The notes under the pieces: model-generated
What the model saw: the letters and a program-made list of their open reading frames with translations, nothing else
Database searches by the model: none
Told to the model about the DNA's origin: nothing
Translations under genes and position numbers: made by a program
Shown here: positions 22,780-34,981 of the stretch, in pieces
Layout of the letters: each line of letters opens with the position of its first letter
How positions within the stretch are numbered: the first letter of the stretch is position 1
Source of the DNA: Paramacrobiotus metropolitanus
Taxonomy: Eukaryota; Tardigrada; Eutardigrada; Parachela; Macrobiotidae
Assembly: GCF_019649055.1 (NCBI RefSeq)
Contig: NW_026570363.1
Span: forward strand, 244,059-308,058
Reading direction: 5' to 3'
DNA: 64,000 nt

Positions 22780-24968
22780 TCAGGCCAGATCCTGCTTGGC
22801 CACCACCCCGAAGGCGGGGTAACTAGCAGCTACGGTGGTGTAGCTGGGCGGGGGATCCACCGGGACACTGCTGTAGCCCGGCGCCATGCCGTACTGCGAG
22901 CCCGTCACCACGGGCGGCGGCACCATCCCCACCACGCCGCCCGCCGCCACCGCCATCTGGCCCTGTCGGATCATCTCCGCGTTGCGCCAGGCGATGCGCG
23001 CCCCGATGGCCGTCATGGCCACGAAGCCGCTGACCACCACGATGGCCAGCACCAGGATGACGATCAGCGCCGTGGTCACCAGGGCGACGGCGGTGTGGAC
23101 CTGCATGTGGGAGAAAAATATGTAAAACCAATAATAATAATAATAATAATAATATATGTACAGGTTTGTCCCGTAATTTCTACCGCATCGACAAAGTGAC
23201 AAATTTAATATAAATTCACGGGTTATGCCAAACTCCATACTACGCCGCGCATCGCCACACTATTTTCGCTCTGATGCATTTGGCACGGCTGATGCATCCC
23301 AGATATCGATTTGAATTATAAAGTATCCATATAAATTATAAAATAATAATTTTTCTCCTTTATAATGATCTTAAATCTTGAGAGGAGTGAATTTTTCATT
23401 GTGATAGACGTTGTGCAGTGGCAATCATTCATTGCGCAATTTTTGCGCTAAATACCTTCTCGATAGAAATTACGGCACAAGGTTGTAATAATAATAGTAA
23501 TAATAATAATAATAATAGTGCGAAGAAGAACAACACACCTGGTTGTGGAGGTGAGGAGAGGGCGTGGCGGTATCGTCGCTGGTGAGAGTCAGATGGATGC
23601 TGGCGGCCAGCATCTGGCTGACCAGGGCCGGGAGGAAGGCGGCCATGATGGCGGCCAGCAGGAGGAGCCCCAGACACAGGGAGTACAGGACGCAGAGGAA
23701 GGTGTTGAGGCCGCCCAGGACGCGGAAGGCGGTGAGGTTGAGGATGCGGCGGCGGGTGTGGTGGATGGTGCGGATGCCGTAGACGCCGGTGGCCAACAGG
23801 AGGCAGGCGCACACCAGCTGGGTCAGCACCGTGCCGGCGTCATCCGAGGTCACCCCTGTCGGGATCACGGGATGAGAGCGGTGTTAGGTTATCATTATTA
23901 CAGGAACGCGCTTGATGAATTCGTAATTTTGCTGTGCCGGATGTACCGTATAATTATTGCATCGCATTTACTCGCGGAATATAGCATTGCATTACACAAT
24001 ATCAGTTGTGTCTCTTAGTCGAACATGTATAGATCAAAATTGATTAATAATTATATAACACATTTTGCAAATTAATTAGTACTTTACAAATACATTTATT
24101 TTGCAAATGAATTAGTACTTCACAAATACATATCTTTCGTACTTTCCATTTTCACACTTTGTCGTTAGTACACTATACTTCCAAGTTCCAAAAAAGATTC
24201 CAGAAATTTTTGGAGCTTTTCCAAAGTTTTCACGCCCTTAAAATTGTATACAAATCATTTGACTACAGAATGTCATAAAATAATGCGAAAAAATGTTTGG
24301 GAATGCGCGAAAGAGAAAATTTTTGTGCGTGTTAATGAATTTGTTACCATGTACCGGCACACTTCCCTTAACCTAAATCTATCTGTTTTCGAAAAGAAAA
24401 TGATTAGTAGTGAAAAAGTAATTCGAGCACTTAATATTTATATAAGTACAATGTACCACGGATTAGACGGAAACATAAAAAATGTTTATAAAATTACAGC
24501 GAGGATCTAAAAAAAACAGGAGAAACGGAACAAAAATAGAAAATTTCCTGGTAGGCCGACATTAACAGTTTACTCTGACGCAAATTCTCGATCCGTATCA
24601 AAGACATACTCGTAATTGAGCTACTGTTTATCAGCATTTTAAGAAAATGATGTCAGAGATACTTCGAGCGATACGACTATTACCCGGGTTGTGCATTTCT
24701 CTACTCTAGTACAAAATGACGTAAATGTCTCAAAACAATTTAAATCTTGGAAGAAAAGTGTGAAAAAATGTTTTCCGTACGTGACGTCCTGGTTGCGGGA
24801 AAAGAAAGACTCCCAGCAGGAAGTCTTGAGTCTGGAACACTTACGGAAGAGATTGTACAGGCTGGGCACGATCGACAGCACACCAAACACAGCTTCCGCA
24901 ATGGAGATCCCGTACAGCCGGGAAATCTGGTGTAACGGATAGTATCCATGGTCCATGGTCGGATACAT
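22780..24968 (-). CDS. Four-transmembrane protein with PPxY tail
   Basis: Three exons on the minus strand: 24,968-24,845 (MYPTMDHG start, GTAAGTG donor), 23,855-23,539 (CGACAG acceptor, GTGTGT donor) and 23,100-22,780 (ATGCAG acceptor). They join in phase to 253 residues. TM1 GISIAEAVFGVLSIV; exon 2 has a Thr-Val-Leu-rich TM (LTQLVCACLLLATGVYG), a basic loop (HHTRRR) and TM3 (LYSLCLGLLLLAAIMAAFL); exon 3 has TM4 (TTALIVILVLAIVVVSGF) and a long tail ending near VDPPPSYTTV. PPPSY is a PPxY motif, a typical ligand of WW-domain proteins such as NEDD4-type ubiquitin ligases. Length and topology differ from the five-gene cluster, so this is a separate family. Exact family unknown. Confidence 0.8.
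23133..23154. repeat. (AAT)n microsatellite
   Basis: Uninterrupted AAT units inside intron 2 of the PPxY-tail gene. Confidence 0.85.
23486..23518. repeat. (AAT)n microsatellite, interrupted
   Basis: A second AAT array at the other end of the same 438 bp intron, 21 bases from the donor, with two TAG interruptions. Confidence 0.85.
24247..24395 (+). repeat. Single arm of the 14.1-14.8 kb repeat family
   Basis: Matches the 14,660-14,835 arm: GTATACAAATCATTTG, then a GTTTG...TGCGCGA stretch, then ATGTACCGG. It lies inside intron 1 of the PPxY-tail gene. No inverted partner seen nearby. Confidence 0.5.
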
Positions 24969-25660
24969 TTAACGAACAGGAAAAACAGGTTGATTTAACG
25001 ATAATGAGCGGAGATTCTCGGGAATGTGCAGTCTGCGTCAGGGAAAAAGTGGTTAGCTGGAAACCTGCACCTGCATAGTCGCTGTTCGTGGAGAAACGGC
25101 CGCGTATCGATCGGCTCACAGTGAAAAATTAATGAGCACAGCACGCGTACGGTGCTGGTGGTGTCATATGAGTGCAGTACGAGAAACCGGTTTGCATAGT
25201 ACGGATTTCCTACTCGTACAAGTAGTACTGTATTTATATCGATTTGTTTCATGCACTGCGCTGCAACTGAACCGAGTAGACGGCGCTATTAAACAACTTT
25301 AAAATGGAACAAGCATAGTACGGTACATTGATAATTAGCGCTCGTAGCGAGTGTATTGATTGATCTTCATCGGTTCCGTGGTGCATGTACTGTATTGATG
25401 TTTCAGATTGTTTTGAAGGCTAACTACACGGCCGACACTAGCTCAGTGCGTTGGTGCTGTACAAATGTACATGCAGAAATCAGTCTATGTTTATAGCAGA
25501 TTGCTGCTCTGTTTCTTTAATGATATTGATGAGTACCGCTGTCAGCCAGTGAAAATTAAGACAATCAAAAATTATTGTACAGTACATACGTATATGATTA
25601 TTCGGTAAATGATGCATGTTGTTGTTGTTGTTGTTGTAGTTGTTGTTGTTGTATTTATTG
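24969..25660. other. Intergenic DNA with a (GTT)n tract
   Basis: Upstream region of the PPxY-tail gene. A GTT trinucleotide tract runs at about 25,618-25,652 with one interruption. No gene seen. Confidence 0.5.
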
Positions 25661-25663
25661 GTA

Positions 25664-26157
25664 GAGGTCAGTTACATTTGGGTAACCGATGCGCGTTGGG
25701 TGACGGAGAAACGCGTAAAAAACTATCCATGACTCAGCGAAAAAATTATCGTCCAATCGTAAGTCGAGTACGCTTCCGTGCCAAGAAAGAAATTGAACAC
25801 CGAAGTGGAACTGAAAAACTCATTTTTAATGTTGTAATGTGGCAAATGTGGCATTACGTCAAAAAATTTAATTATGAGTTTTGTAATGTGACTTTGGGTC
25901 GTTGGACTTACTTTTGGCCCAAACACACACAAATTTTGTCGAACTGTGCAGGAGAGTTACGAGTTACTCGTAGTCTGGGTAATGGTTGCGCTTCGACGTC
26001 GAAGCGCAACGCTTACGCGGACAAGTAAGCTGAAAACTCATCCCAGATTTTGTGACTGCGAATCAGAATGTTTACTTGTTTACGCGCTGTTACGTCACAT
26101 TTTTCACCCGTTTCCCCGTTACCCGACGCGCAACTTTACCCAAATGTAATTGACCTC
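25664..26157. mobile_element. Non-autonomous inverted-repeat element (about 494 bp)
   Basis: The left end, beginning GAGGTCAGTTACATTTGGGT, is matched in inverted orientation by the right end (26,108-26,157) with a few mismatches over about 50 bp. There is no transposase. An exact 26 bp palindrome (25,985-26,010) with core CTTCGACGTCGAAG lies inside. The outer bases and target duplication could not be fixed because the flanks differ. Confidence 0.6.
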
Positions 26158-27054
26158 AACCACTGTTGCTGCAAGCGTGTCAAGTTGTAAACTTTGCAGT
26201 TCAAAAGAACTCGAAAATCATGAATTTTAATACAGCCTGTGTTGAAGCACTTCTCGTAGTTGCTACTTCCAGAGACAAGCTGAACCCGATTGCCATTACC
26301 ACAATCCAGTTTCAGTTTTACACTAAAAACTAATAAGTACATAAATTGACCTTTACCTGTTTACCATAGCGCTCGTGCTCGACGGGCTAGCTCAGCGTGT
26401 AATTGTATCTGCATACGTGTTACAACATTACGCGTAGCGTTACAACTTTACAGACACTTTCACTGTATGACGACTTTGAAGATAAAACGGAAAAAGGAAT
26501 TTAACATTAAAGATTTAACGGAAATTTTATTTCATTCGGTAAAATGCTTTTTGGGCGGACACAAGAAAAGCGCTCCACTCAGTTCTTGAAGCAGAAAATC
26601 AGTATTGCTTTAATGCGAAGCAACGCTGTTTGTGTACAGGAAACGTTCCGTATCGGTAAAAGGTTGGACGAAGTGTTTAGGTGCTGAAGTGATTTACCGC
26701 GTGATGTTCTGTTTCACCAATGTACATGTACATGTATATGTAAAGAACCGATTAATACTTTTCGGATTCAAATAAAACGCAAAAGTTGAATTGGCAGTCA
26801 AAAGTATAAGTATTAACGCGATTGTCTGTTGGGTGAATGCAGTTGTTAGATGATTCGCTGGTATTAACCGCAGTGGGTGGATGCAGTTGTTGTACAAGAA
26901 AAGGGAAAGGTTCAAATAAAAATATATCAAAATTCATAGAATCGTGCAAATTTGGTAGGCTTCCACTTCCCGGTCCGGCTGCGGTGCTTCCATGTTTCGC
27001 GCCAGGAACACGCTAGCATGTACGGTAACAGCACAACTTTATGCACGCAATCAA
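26158..27054. other. Intergenic DNA, no gene seen
   Basis: AT-rich; no coding or RNA feature recognised. Confidence 0.45.
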
Positions 27055-27172
27055 ACTTACTTCGTACTGGGCACACGCGCCGCAGCTTCACACGGCTGAT
27101 GCTGTCCAGTGAGTGGAAGATCTCGCGCAAGAGATGCGGTGCTGTTGGCAACACCCATTCCAATTCTGGCAT
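27055..27172 (-). pseudogene. F-box fragment in inverted orientation
   Basis: Minus-strand reading frame beginning MPELEWVLP contains an F-box-like segment (LLREIFHSLDSISRVKLRRVC) that aligns with the F-box of the gene at 35-36.9 kb. A donor-like GTAAGTTTG follows. The remaining homologous exons lie on the opposite strand at 27,400-28,150, so the 5' part of this copy appears inverted relative to its 3' part. Confidence 0.5.
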
Positions 27173-27399
27173 TTATGGATCAGCTAGGATACTCGATGAA
27201 ACAAATCTGCAAATTTGCATGGTCAAAGCTGGTATATTTGCACTCACAGTTATATCGGTATGACCAACCTTACTCAAGTACCAAAGATGGAACTACGCTC
27301 TAAATGTAGAGTACTCAATGGAAATTCCGCAATGTTTGGCCTAATATTTCCCACGCTCACGCGCGTACATTCACTCTCAGGATCCTGCTAGGATCCACG

Positions 27400-28150
27400 G
27401 GATCTGGAAGGTGTGCCACGTGATGCGGTATGTGGCTAATCAGCGAACCGACTGCGGCATCCGACTGCGTGCTCTCCTGTTACACTACGTCCGTCTTGAG
27501 TGCTACGTTCGCTGTGCTGTCGACAGTACCGATGTTGCCGAGTGTCGCATCCACCAGCGTGCGAACTACGGTCGTCACTGTTGAATGGATAATTTCATTA
27601 CTCAATGCTGCAGTGGAATACCGTGCAATACCATTCACTTAGCGAACTGTGTTGCGGCTTTGGTCTGCCAAGTACTTTCCGCTGCGCCGTTAACGGAGGA
27701 TTCGCAAATTCAGATGGAGATGAAAATTTGGTGCGCGCGACTACCGGCGCCGCTAAACGGCGATAGCGGTTGCGCGGTGTGGGATGCGTTGGAGGCGGCG
27801 CTGCCGATTCCGTGTGAAGAGGAGATGCATGCGTTAGACCAGCGGGTGGCAGTATACTTAAGTCCGTTTTCGTGTACTGCTGAGAGTATCATACGGAAGA
27901 ACGTCGTCTGTAAGGTAGATTTGCCAGTACTGCTTGTCTTAAGCGGTGTCATCGTAAAGCACCGCTGAAATCTATTTTGCAGGTACTGTGTGCAGCGCAG
28001 TCACTTGACCCGCGTCCGTCATCGCACTACCGCGGGAAGGAGTGGTGCTTGGACGGTCCGAGAGAGTGTCAGTGGGAGAAATTGTCGCGCATTGCTTCGC
28101 ACTTTCTCGTTGATTTGCAGAGACGCTTTGCTGCGCTTTTCCCTTTTAAA
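27400..28150 (+). pseudogene. Broken copy of the F-box-family gene
   Basis: The plus strand translates to a close relative of the second and third exons of the 34,982-36,856 gene (for example LDNFIT, CCSGIPCN, IHLANCVA, WDALEAAL). Damage: a TGA at 27,582-27,584 replaces a Trp codon of the intact paralogue, and the exon 2 donor GT is TT at 27,939-27,940 while the acceptor (TTTTGCAG) and exon 3 remain. The F-box itself is missing in this orientation. These are true lesions, not homopolymer length changes. Confidence 0.7.
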
Positions 28151-28239
28151 GAGAATTCTGTATACTTATCTGTTCGACGCTTTGATCGGCACTGTGCGCG
28201 TTTGAAGCGGAATTCAAAACATCGCGTTTGCTGCTGATT

Positions 28240-29273
28240 TACTTTGTCTTCGGCAGATTCTGTCCACTTCGCCAGATTACAGAATTTTTGGTTGACTGCA
28301 TGGTAGAGTTTATGAAGGTGAAGGAAGAGGTTGGCTTATATGCTTTGCTGTACCAGAAAATTAAAGGTCTCCTAAAAAGTGGATCTTGCTTTTATTGTAA
28401 ATCGATTCCACTGCTCATTTACACCGGGTAAGCTGCACGGAAAAATAGGCGGTTGGCACTAGTAAATCTTCGGAAAATGCCACACTCATTATAGTCGACT
28501 GAGCCTAATGTTGTCAGAGGACTTAACCAAACTTGAACGGTTTATTCAGCGCTTCTAGGCAAATGTGCTGGTTGTTTATGCTTGAAATAGGATGTAAGGT
28601 AATCGATTCAGTTATTAATACGGTTACCACCATCGGAAAAACACCAGATCACTGTGCGGCCCGATCGCAAGCCTTATTTATTAGAGCGTCCCATACGAAA
28701 GGAAGAAGGAATATTATCTAAAATGCAGCGGAGGATCATACCCCACTGACACACTGCTTCGTAACCTTTGTCAACTCCGTATCAGATTCCAGACGCTGCG
28801 ATGTTATGTACAAAAAGAAACCCAGTAAAATAACAATATAGCATTTGCGCTGATGAACACTTTATTGGTTTTTGGAATCGGCTAACGTAGCCTAATGGAG
28901 TTAACGGTTTAATGCGTCACTCGGCCATCGAAAGCCGAAAGTGCACGGAATTTAATACATACCGGTAATTATGTGAATATTACTTACAAAAGCGCTTTCG
29001 CTCGACATTGATTTTCAACGCGTTCAACTGCATTTTATGATTTATCTGTAAAAAGGTTGCACGCCGGAGGCAGTAAGAAAAATAGTTCTGAAGAATTTGT
29101 TCCAGCCGCGCTCACGCGTAACGTACAGAAAATAACAGACCCTTGACAACGGTACTAGCTGGCTAGCTCTTCCTCCTTCCGCAAGCAAAGTCATCTGACA
29201 GCCCAAAGAAACTACGTAAAAATAACATTGTTGATTAAGAACTACATAAATATGCTGTTTGCAATTGTTTGTG
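28240..29273. other. Intergenic DNA, no gene seen
   Basis: About 1 kb; no supported feature. Confidence 0.45.
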
Positions 29274-30512
29274 TTATGGAAGTCGTCTGTAGAGTCTCCC
29301 GCAGACAGTGACAATGCCATGCCGCACCAAAGGCAGGCACAAAGCGAAGAGCAGCGGATCCAGAATCGGTTGTATCAGCGTCAACAAAACGCTGACGTGA
29401 AAGAACCACATAGGAATGTTAGCGCCGGCTCCGGTAAGACCTAAAGTCAAGCTGAGCAATGTGGGGAACCAGCAGATGACGTTGCTCAGTGTTAAAGCAG
29501 TAAATGCTACAATTGGGCGAATTTGCAGCCCTGGGGTCTTTTCTGCAGGATTCTGATCTTTCGCCTGTAGGAGAAAAAGACGGATTACGATGCAATGATT
29601 ATTTGTATTACATAACCCAGTACCCACCCCGGCAGCTCTTCGCCGCAGTATAGTGTGTATGCACAATGTCATTATTACGTCTGCGCGGATAATGCACTAA
29701 CTTAAAATGATGTTATTTAACGTTGAAGAAGCCTCCACAGTGCCATTCTGATCTTAAGGCGACTGCAGTGTAGATTGTAATACCTGTTTTCTGGTTTGCC
29801 GCCGCTTCTGCATTTGTGTATCCTTCAACTTTGTTAGCTCCGTTTTCTTTTGGTGTCTTCTGCAATACAGCCCCAGCACCATCGGATAGCTGAGGACGAG
29901 AAAGGTCAACGGTGTGTCCTTCACCACAATCTGCAGCATTGGAGCGTAGTTCTCGTCTATTCCGTATATTGCTATTCCTAGCGTGTTGGAAAGAATGTAC
30001 GGAGCAGTCAACAAATGGGTGAATACTATTGTCGCACCGCACAATATCCCGGCCAGCTTCATATTGTGGTAAAGCCGGTAGTGTATCGGAAAGCTCAGCG
30101 CCCACAGACGACTGAAGGAAATCAAGGCGTGAATCTGTATCGGCAGCATGTACAAAACTTCCGGAACGTACACCGACAACGCATCGACATAGATATTAAA
30201 CGGTTTCACGATTGCGTATAACAAGACGACCAGCGCATTGCCCACGCCCTGAACGATGTTGCAAACGGCCAAAACTGTCACGTAGAATGAGAAAGAACTA
30301 CGAAAGGGTGGATGGAGGACGAACAGGAGGATGATGGGAAAGTTCAGAGCCACGTACAAAAATAAGAAAGCCGTGTTAATCTTCCAGTCGAAGATCCACG
30401 CTTCGTTGTAACCAGCAGCGATGTTCATAATGTTGGTATCATTGCGAAAGGCCGAAACGTTACCAATACCAGGGATAAGCGGTAGGCTTTCAAAGGTCAA
30501 GTTAGCATCCAT
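29274..30512 (-). CDS. Rhodopsin-like seven-transmembrane receptor 1
   Basis: Exons 30,512-29,784 and 29,564-29,274 (minus), in-phase GT-AG intron, 339 residues. The N-terminus has several N-glycosylation sequons (NLT, NVS, NDT). Seven hydrophobic segments are visible, from FLFLYVALNFPIILLFVL (TM1) to VLLTLIQPILDPLLFALCL (TM7). Where class A receptors carry DRY at the end of TM3 this has SRLWALSFP; TM6 keeps the CWxP motif (CWFP); TM7 has DPLLF in place of NPxxY. The start at 30,512 is chosen because it gives the glycosylated N-terminus just before TM1; the frame stays open further upstream. Likely an invertebrate orphan or chemosensory receptor; ligand unknown. Paralogue of the receptor at 32,115. 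Confidence 0.85.
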
Positions 30513-32114
30513 TTTCTTGTAAGCGTTCACAGTAATGACACGGAAATAGTGGTTTTCGTCAAGTATTCCAGTGCTGAACTTAACGGAGCATGCGGTCTTT
30601 AAGTGATGGCGGAGAAAATTATGAAATCTTGACAGTAGCAGTCGATTTGCCAGATATGTAGAAAAGAATATGCGATTGGTGCAGAATCCGTGCAACACGG
30701 ATGATCGAATCTGATGGCTAATGCACATAAGATAGCTACAGCGGCATTTCCAGCTGCATAGAGTGGGAAGCATCAGATTGCTGCACTATGCTAGCTTTTT
30801 CTGCTTCAGTCGATTGCCCTACCTGCGCTTTGATTCTGTGTGTAGCCAGCTACCGACGGAAGTGAGCACTTTGTTTGGTTTACACTAACTGAGGCGGAAG
30901 CATAGAAGGGGCGACGACTTGTGTGACTAGGCAGTTCGACTTCCGGTGACTTGCGGTGTTGTGTGGGGCGAGGTTTTGTAGCTGTGTACCCACGGGTGAG
31001 CTGGAAGCTCATCCCTGTTTACCGATGTACGGTGCGCTGCGCGACATTAGTGAGCTTCGTATGCCGGCAATACAACATTCTCTCGTCCGAGAGTGGAATA
31101 TGAAGTACAAGACCGACTTCCGTTAACTGCTGCGTGGTTTGTAGTTGCTGCAGCAGAGATGGCTCTAAGGATGCTGTGACCTTTGCGTAAGCCGCCGCTG
31201 TCCGATTGTAATTTTTAGGAGATTAAACCTGCTTTCTCGGCTTTTCTCGAGTAGCATTCCGAGACTCCACCAGTGACAGTCGGCAAACAGCTATCGTTAC
31301 AACCGTAAAATACAGTAACTTGTACAGCACAGTAACTAACGCTGCCTTTAAGCTATCAACCGCGTCGGTACGTACGGATCAACATACTGTGTCCGCAGCA
31401 CATTACTGATTGTCATTCCATGTCCTTTGTCCTTCTCAGTACTAACAGCAATTCTAAAACCGAGGGTACAAAAATGTATGCTGACGCATCAATCTTTTTG
31501 GTTTTTTTTTGCGTTTAACGACATTTTCTTAGTGCTTGTCTTCTGAGAAATGCGGTGCTGATTTCATGGAGAGGTTATGGAGAGCGAATAAATCCAGAGC
31601 TTGACGGATACAGCGATTAAAAAAACGGGATCGGCAGTACGCAGGAACAGGATGCCATTCGTTCGCGTCAGCACTGCTCTTTCTTTGCTTGTCGGTTAAC
31701 ACTGAGGTCTGTGTAACGTCAAATCGCAGGATTTCAAGAGTAGAAAACAGGACCGGTGCAAACAGAGACTTTAATGCACCCAAAGTTTCGTAACGTCATC
31801 CTTTAATGCACCGAGCAAAAAAAACGAGGCATGACAACATTAACCGGAGTTCTTGCAAAGGACAATTTAAACAACTGAAGTTCCGGCGTCATTTGATATG
31901 CGTTTTCCTATCCGTTGCAGACGAAAGCTGGGTTTCAGTGTGCCATTAGAATACTTAATCTGACAGTTCCATCATTCAGTTCTGCTCGTAGACATGGTAT
32001 CTTAGTCAAAGAGAGGAAGCAAATTGCGCCTTTATCCTTTCTTAAAAGATCGCACCTCGACCCGCAGAATTATCAACTGCCCGTGTAGGTTCACTACTGT
32101 TTGCACTCGTAATA
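30513..32114. other. Shared upstream region of two divergent receptor genes
   Basis: 1.6 kb between divergently transcribed receptor paralogues, probably holding both promoters. No other gene supported; an 84-codon minus ORF at 31,529-31,783 has no recognisable content. Confidence 0.45.
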
Positions 32115-33448
32115 ATGGATGTCCATCGCAACGGATCTAACCAAACAAATTATACTACCGATTTGGATAATTTCACCGAAGTCCTGGATGAATCCGCTGC
32201 AGAGTTTCACTTTCTCCCTCCCGACAGTGGGATTTTCAATGAGAATCTCGACGTTGTTCTCTGCTGCTTGTGTTTGATGCTGAATCCGCCCATCATCGCC
32301 CTCTTCATCCGAGTGCCGCATCTCCGCAGTTGTGTCCCCGTCTACGTGACCTTTCTCGCCGCCTGCAACATCCTGCAGGGCACCAGCTTTCTTCTAGTGC
32401 TATATCTGCCGTACTTCCTCCTGAATATCAACGATGACTGGGATTATTGTGTGTTTTATGTATACTATCGAGAAGTGCTGCTGGCAATGCCGCTGCAGAT
32501 GCACGCGCTGATCGCCCTGTCCCGTTTATGGGCCCTCAGTTTCCCGGCCTCATACGAGCGTCTCCACACGCCGGCGCTGGCCTGGACATTGTCCTTGGCC
32601 ACGGCGGCAGCCACTCATCTCATTGTTCTTCCCTTTATTTTGTGGGATCGCTTCTTCTCACTGAGAGCGTCCGCTGCCTGTACTGGGAGAATCTTTGCCA
32701 GTGAAGCAATGGCTGATCTCTGGGCGGCACTGCAGATCATGCTGCATAATGTGCCCATGGTGCTCATCCTTGTCAGCTATCCACCCTTGTTCTGGCTGTA
32801 TCGCAGGGAAGAGCGCCGCAAGGAGAAGCTCATCAAGAAACAATCGGAATTACTGAACTGTAATTGGGTCAACTTGAGCCGACGTGCATTTATCGATTCT
32901 ATATATTTTCCCAAAGAGCAACAGGTATTGCTTAATTTGCTGCGAAATTGTTGTTAGAGTCCATCACGGCCACTATCTTGCTGAGCTTTATCTGTATATA
33001 AACAGGGCAGACTAAAAAATATGTTTTAACTCGACAAAATTCGCCAAGAAACGCTCTTGTCGATTGTGTCTCCTAATTGCACATAACGAGACTTGCGCAC
33101 CGGCACAATTGATTCATTCTTATTTAATTTGTTTAGGTGCAGACCGTACAGTCAGTTAAAGAGAAACCGTTTTTTCGGATTAGCCCGTTCATGACGCTGA
33201 CCGCGCTGACACTGAGCACCGTTATCTGCTGCACGCCCATGCTGGTCGTCTATGACATGTGCTTGACTGAATCGGAATTGGTCAATCCGTTCCTGTATCG
33301 AACTGCCTGCTTGTTGATACTCTGTCAGCCGGTTCTGGATCCAGTGTTTTTCGCGCTGAGCATACATTCCGTGCGACATGCAGTTGCTGTCGCACTCGGA
33401 CGAACATGGGTGCGGCTGTGGGCATGCCTCCTGACTTTTGTTCGATGA
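32115..33448 (+). CDS. Rhodopsin-like seven-transmembrane receptor 2
   Basis: Exons 32,115-32,924 and 33,137-33,448, in-phase GT-AG intron at the same place as in receptor 1 (after TM5), 373 residues. The N-terminus has three or more sequons (NGS, NQT, NYT). TM3 ends with the same SRLWALSFP block as receptor 1; TM6 reads CCTP where the paralogue has CWFP, so the rotamer-switch Trp is lost; TM7 has DPVFF. The intracellular loop 3 is basic (RREERRKEKLIKK). Divergent orientation and shared intron position show the pair arose by local duplication. Ligand unknown. Confidence 0.85.
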
Positions 33449-34394
33449 GCTGCCATCAAAACTGATGGTTTGTTAGCTCTCTTGCTGTTAGGATTGCTTA
33501 GAGTACAGTTTGTTTGGACAGTTGCGGTTGGAATGGAACACTGTGTATGAATCATCATCATATCGGTGTGCAGATGTAAAAGACAGTAGACAGCGAAACT
33601 CTCGTACATAAAGAATAATGCGCTGGGATTACTCTGGTTGACGAAGGAAAATGAAGGAGTTGGGCAGAAAGCGTCAAAATGATAAATTAAGAGTGCCCTA
33701 AATGGGCGTTAATCCTTTAATGTTCTGTCATCTTAAATAAATAATATATGTATTTTCTATCCGAAAATCACTGTTGAATCCTTGATGGAACTCTTTGTGA
33801 ATGATTAAGCATAATTTTGCATGGGTAGTACCTCTGGAATATCTGCTTTGTCAGCTACGAGTACGCCACCACATGCGATTACGTTATCACCTATCCAGAC
33901 TAGTGCAACACTGCAACTACAACACCGATCGATACATCCTCACGGCAAATGTTATTCTGTACGTAAAATGTAAATAACCGTCAGGTGCACCGATCTAGAG
34001 CCACAAGCAGCAAGCTGCTTCCACCGTTTTTTTTAAATTCCGCTGCTCATCCTGCTTTTTCCATCGTGTAAAGTTTTTATTGCTGGAGGGTTAAATGATT
34101 GGCGTTTGTATTGCAGCTAAAACACCGAGGCCCCCTGTCAGTGGTGAAATTAATCCTTACCCCCCGAACAGACATTCGAAAAATATTTATCGAACGGACA
34201 ACACTACTTGCTCGCTAGTACTCGTGAGTACGGCTGCCGGATTACACCAGATGTGAGCACTTTGTTAGATTCACTTAGGCCGATTCGGTAGAATCGAAAG
34301 ACGGGATCAAATGTGTTACTAACTTGCAGCTAACTGTCGTGCTCATCTATTCCGCCATTCTCATTCCCACCGTGTTCTAGCCAGTTTACGGAAC
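33449..34394. other. Intergenic DNA, no gene seen
   Basis: No coding evidence. It lies between receptor 2 and a receptor fragment. Confidence 0.45.
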
Positions 34395-34545
34395 AGGCAG
34401 CAAGTGCGTGAATGTAATTGTTGCACCGCACCGGCTAGTTTTAGGTTACGGAAGCGTCGGTACAGAATCGGACAGCTGAGAGGGAGCACATAGACACTTC
34501 ATGGATATCAAGGCGTGAATCTGTACTGACAGCAAATACAGCAAT
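34395..34545 (-). pseudogene. Receptor gene fragment
   Basis: The DNA matches receptor 1 around 30,006-30,150 (for example the shared ATCAAGGCGTGAATCTGTA and the preceding GTTGCACCGCAC-like stretch), covering roughly the TM3-TM4 region, but frames are not open and the rest of the gene is absent. Confidence 0.6.
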
Positions 34546-34981
34546 CAAAACTGAATCCGCCATGCACAACTAGCAAACTTCCCTTGAACCGTTGAATAAA
34601 CAGTTCCAGTTAGGATGTCAGGAGAACTTCGAGTCCAGTGGAATAATAGGAGCGTGGTACTTTCCGAAGCTGAACCACCGCCCGTTATTCCGTGCAGCAT
34701 ACCCGGTGTAAATGAGCAGCGGAATCGACGTAAAAGCAAGTGTAAATTTTTAGCAGACTTTTAAGTTTCTCGTATTAAAAAAACTATATAAGCAAATCCC
34801 TTCACCCTCATAAACATTACCATGGAGTCCATTAAAAAGCGTGTAGCCCAGCGAATCAGACAGAATTTACAGGGAAAAAGTAAATCAAATCAAAACGGAA
34901 CAGGAAACTCACGATTTGGAATTCCTCTTAGAACGCGCACAGCGCAGATTAAGGCGTCGCACTGGTACACCCACAACATTC
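34546..34981. other. Intergenic DNA, no gene seen
   Basis: 3' flank of the F-box gene; nothing recognised. Confidence 0.4.

Noticed and set aside
31529-31783. 84-codon minus ORF between the receptors
   Set aside because: No domain, signal peptide or paralogue support.
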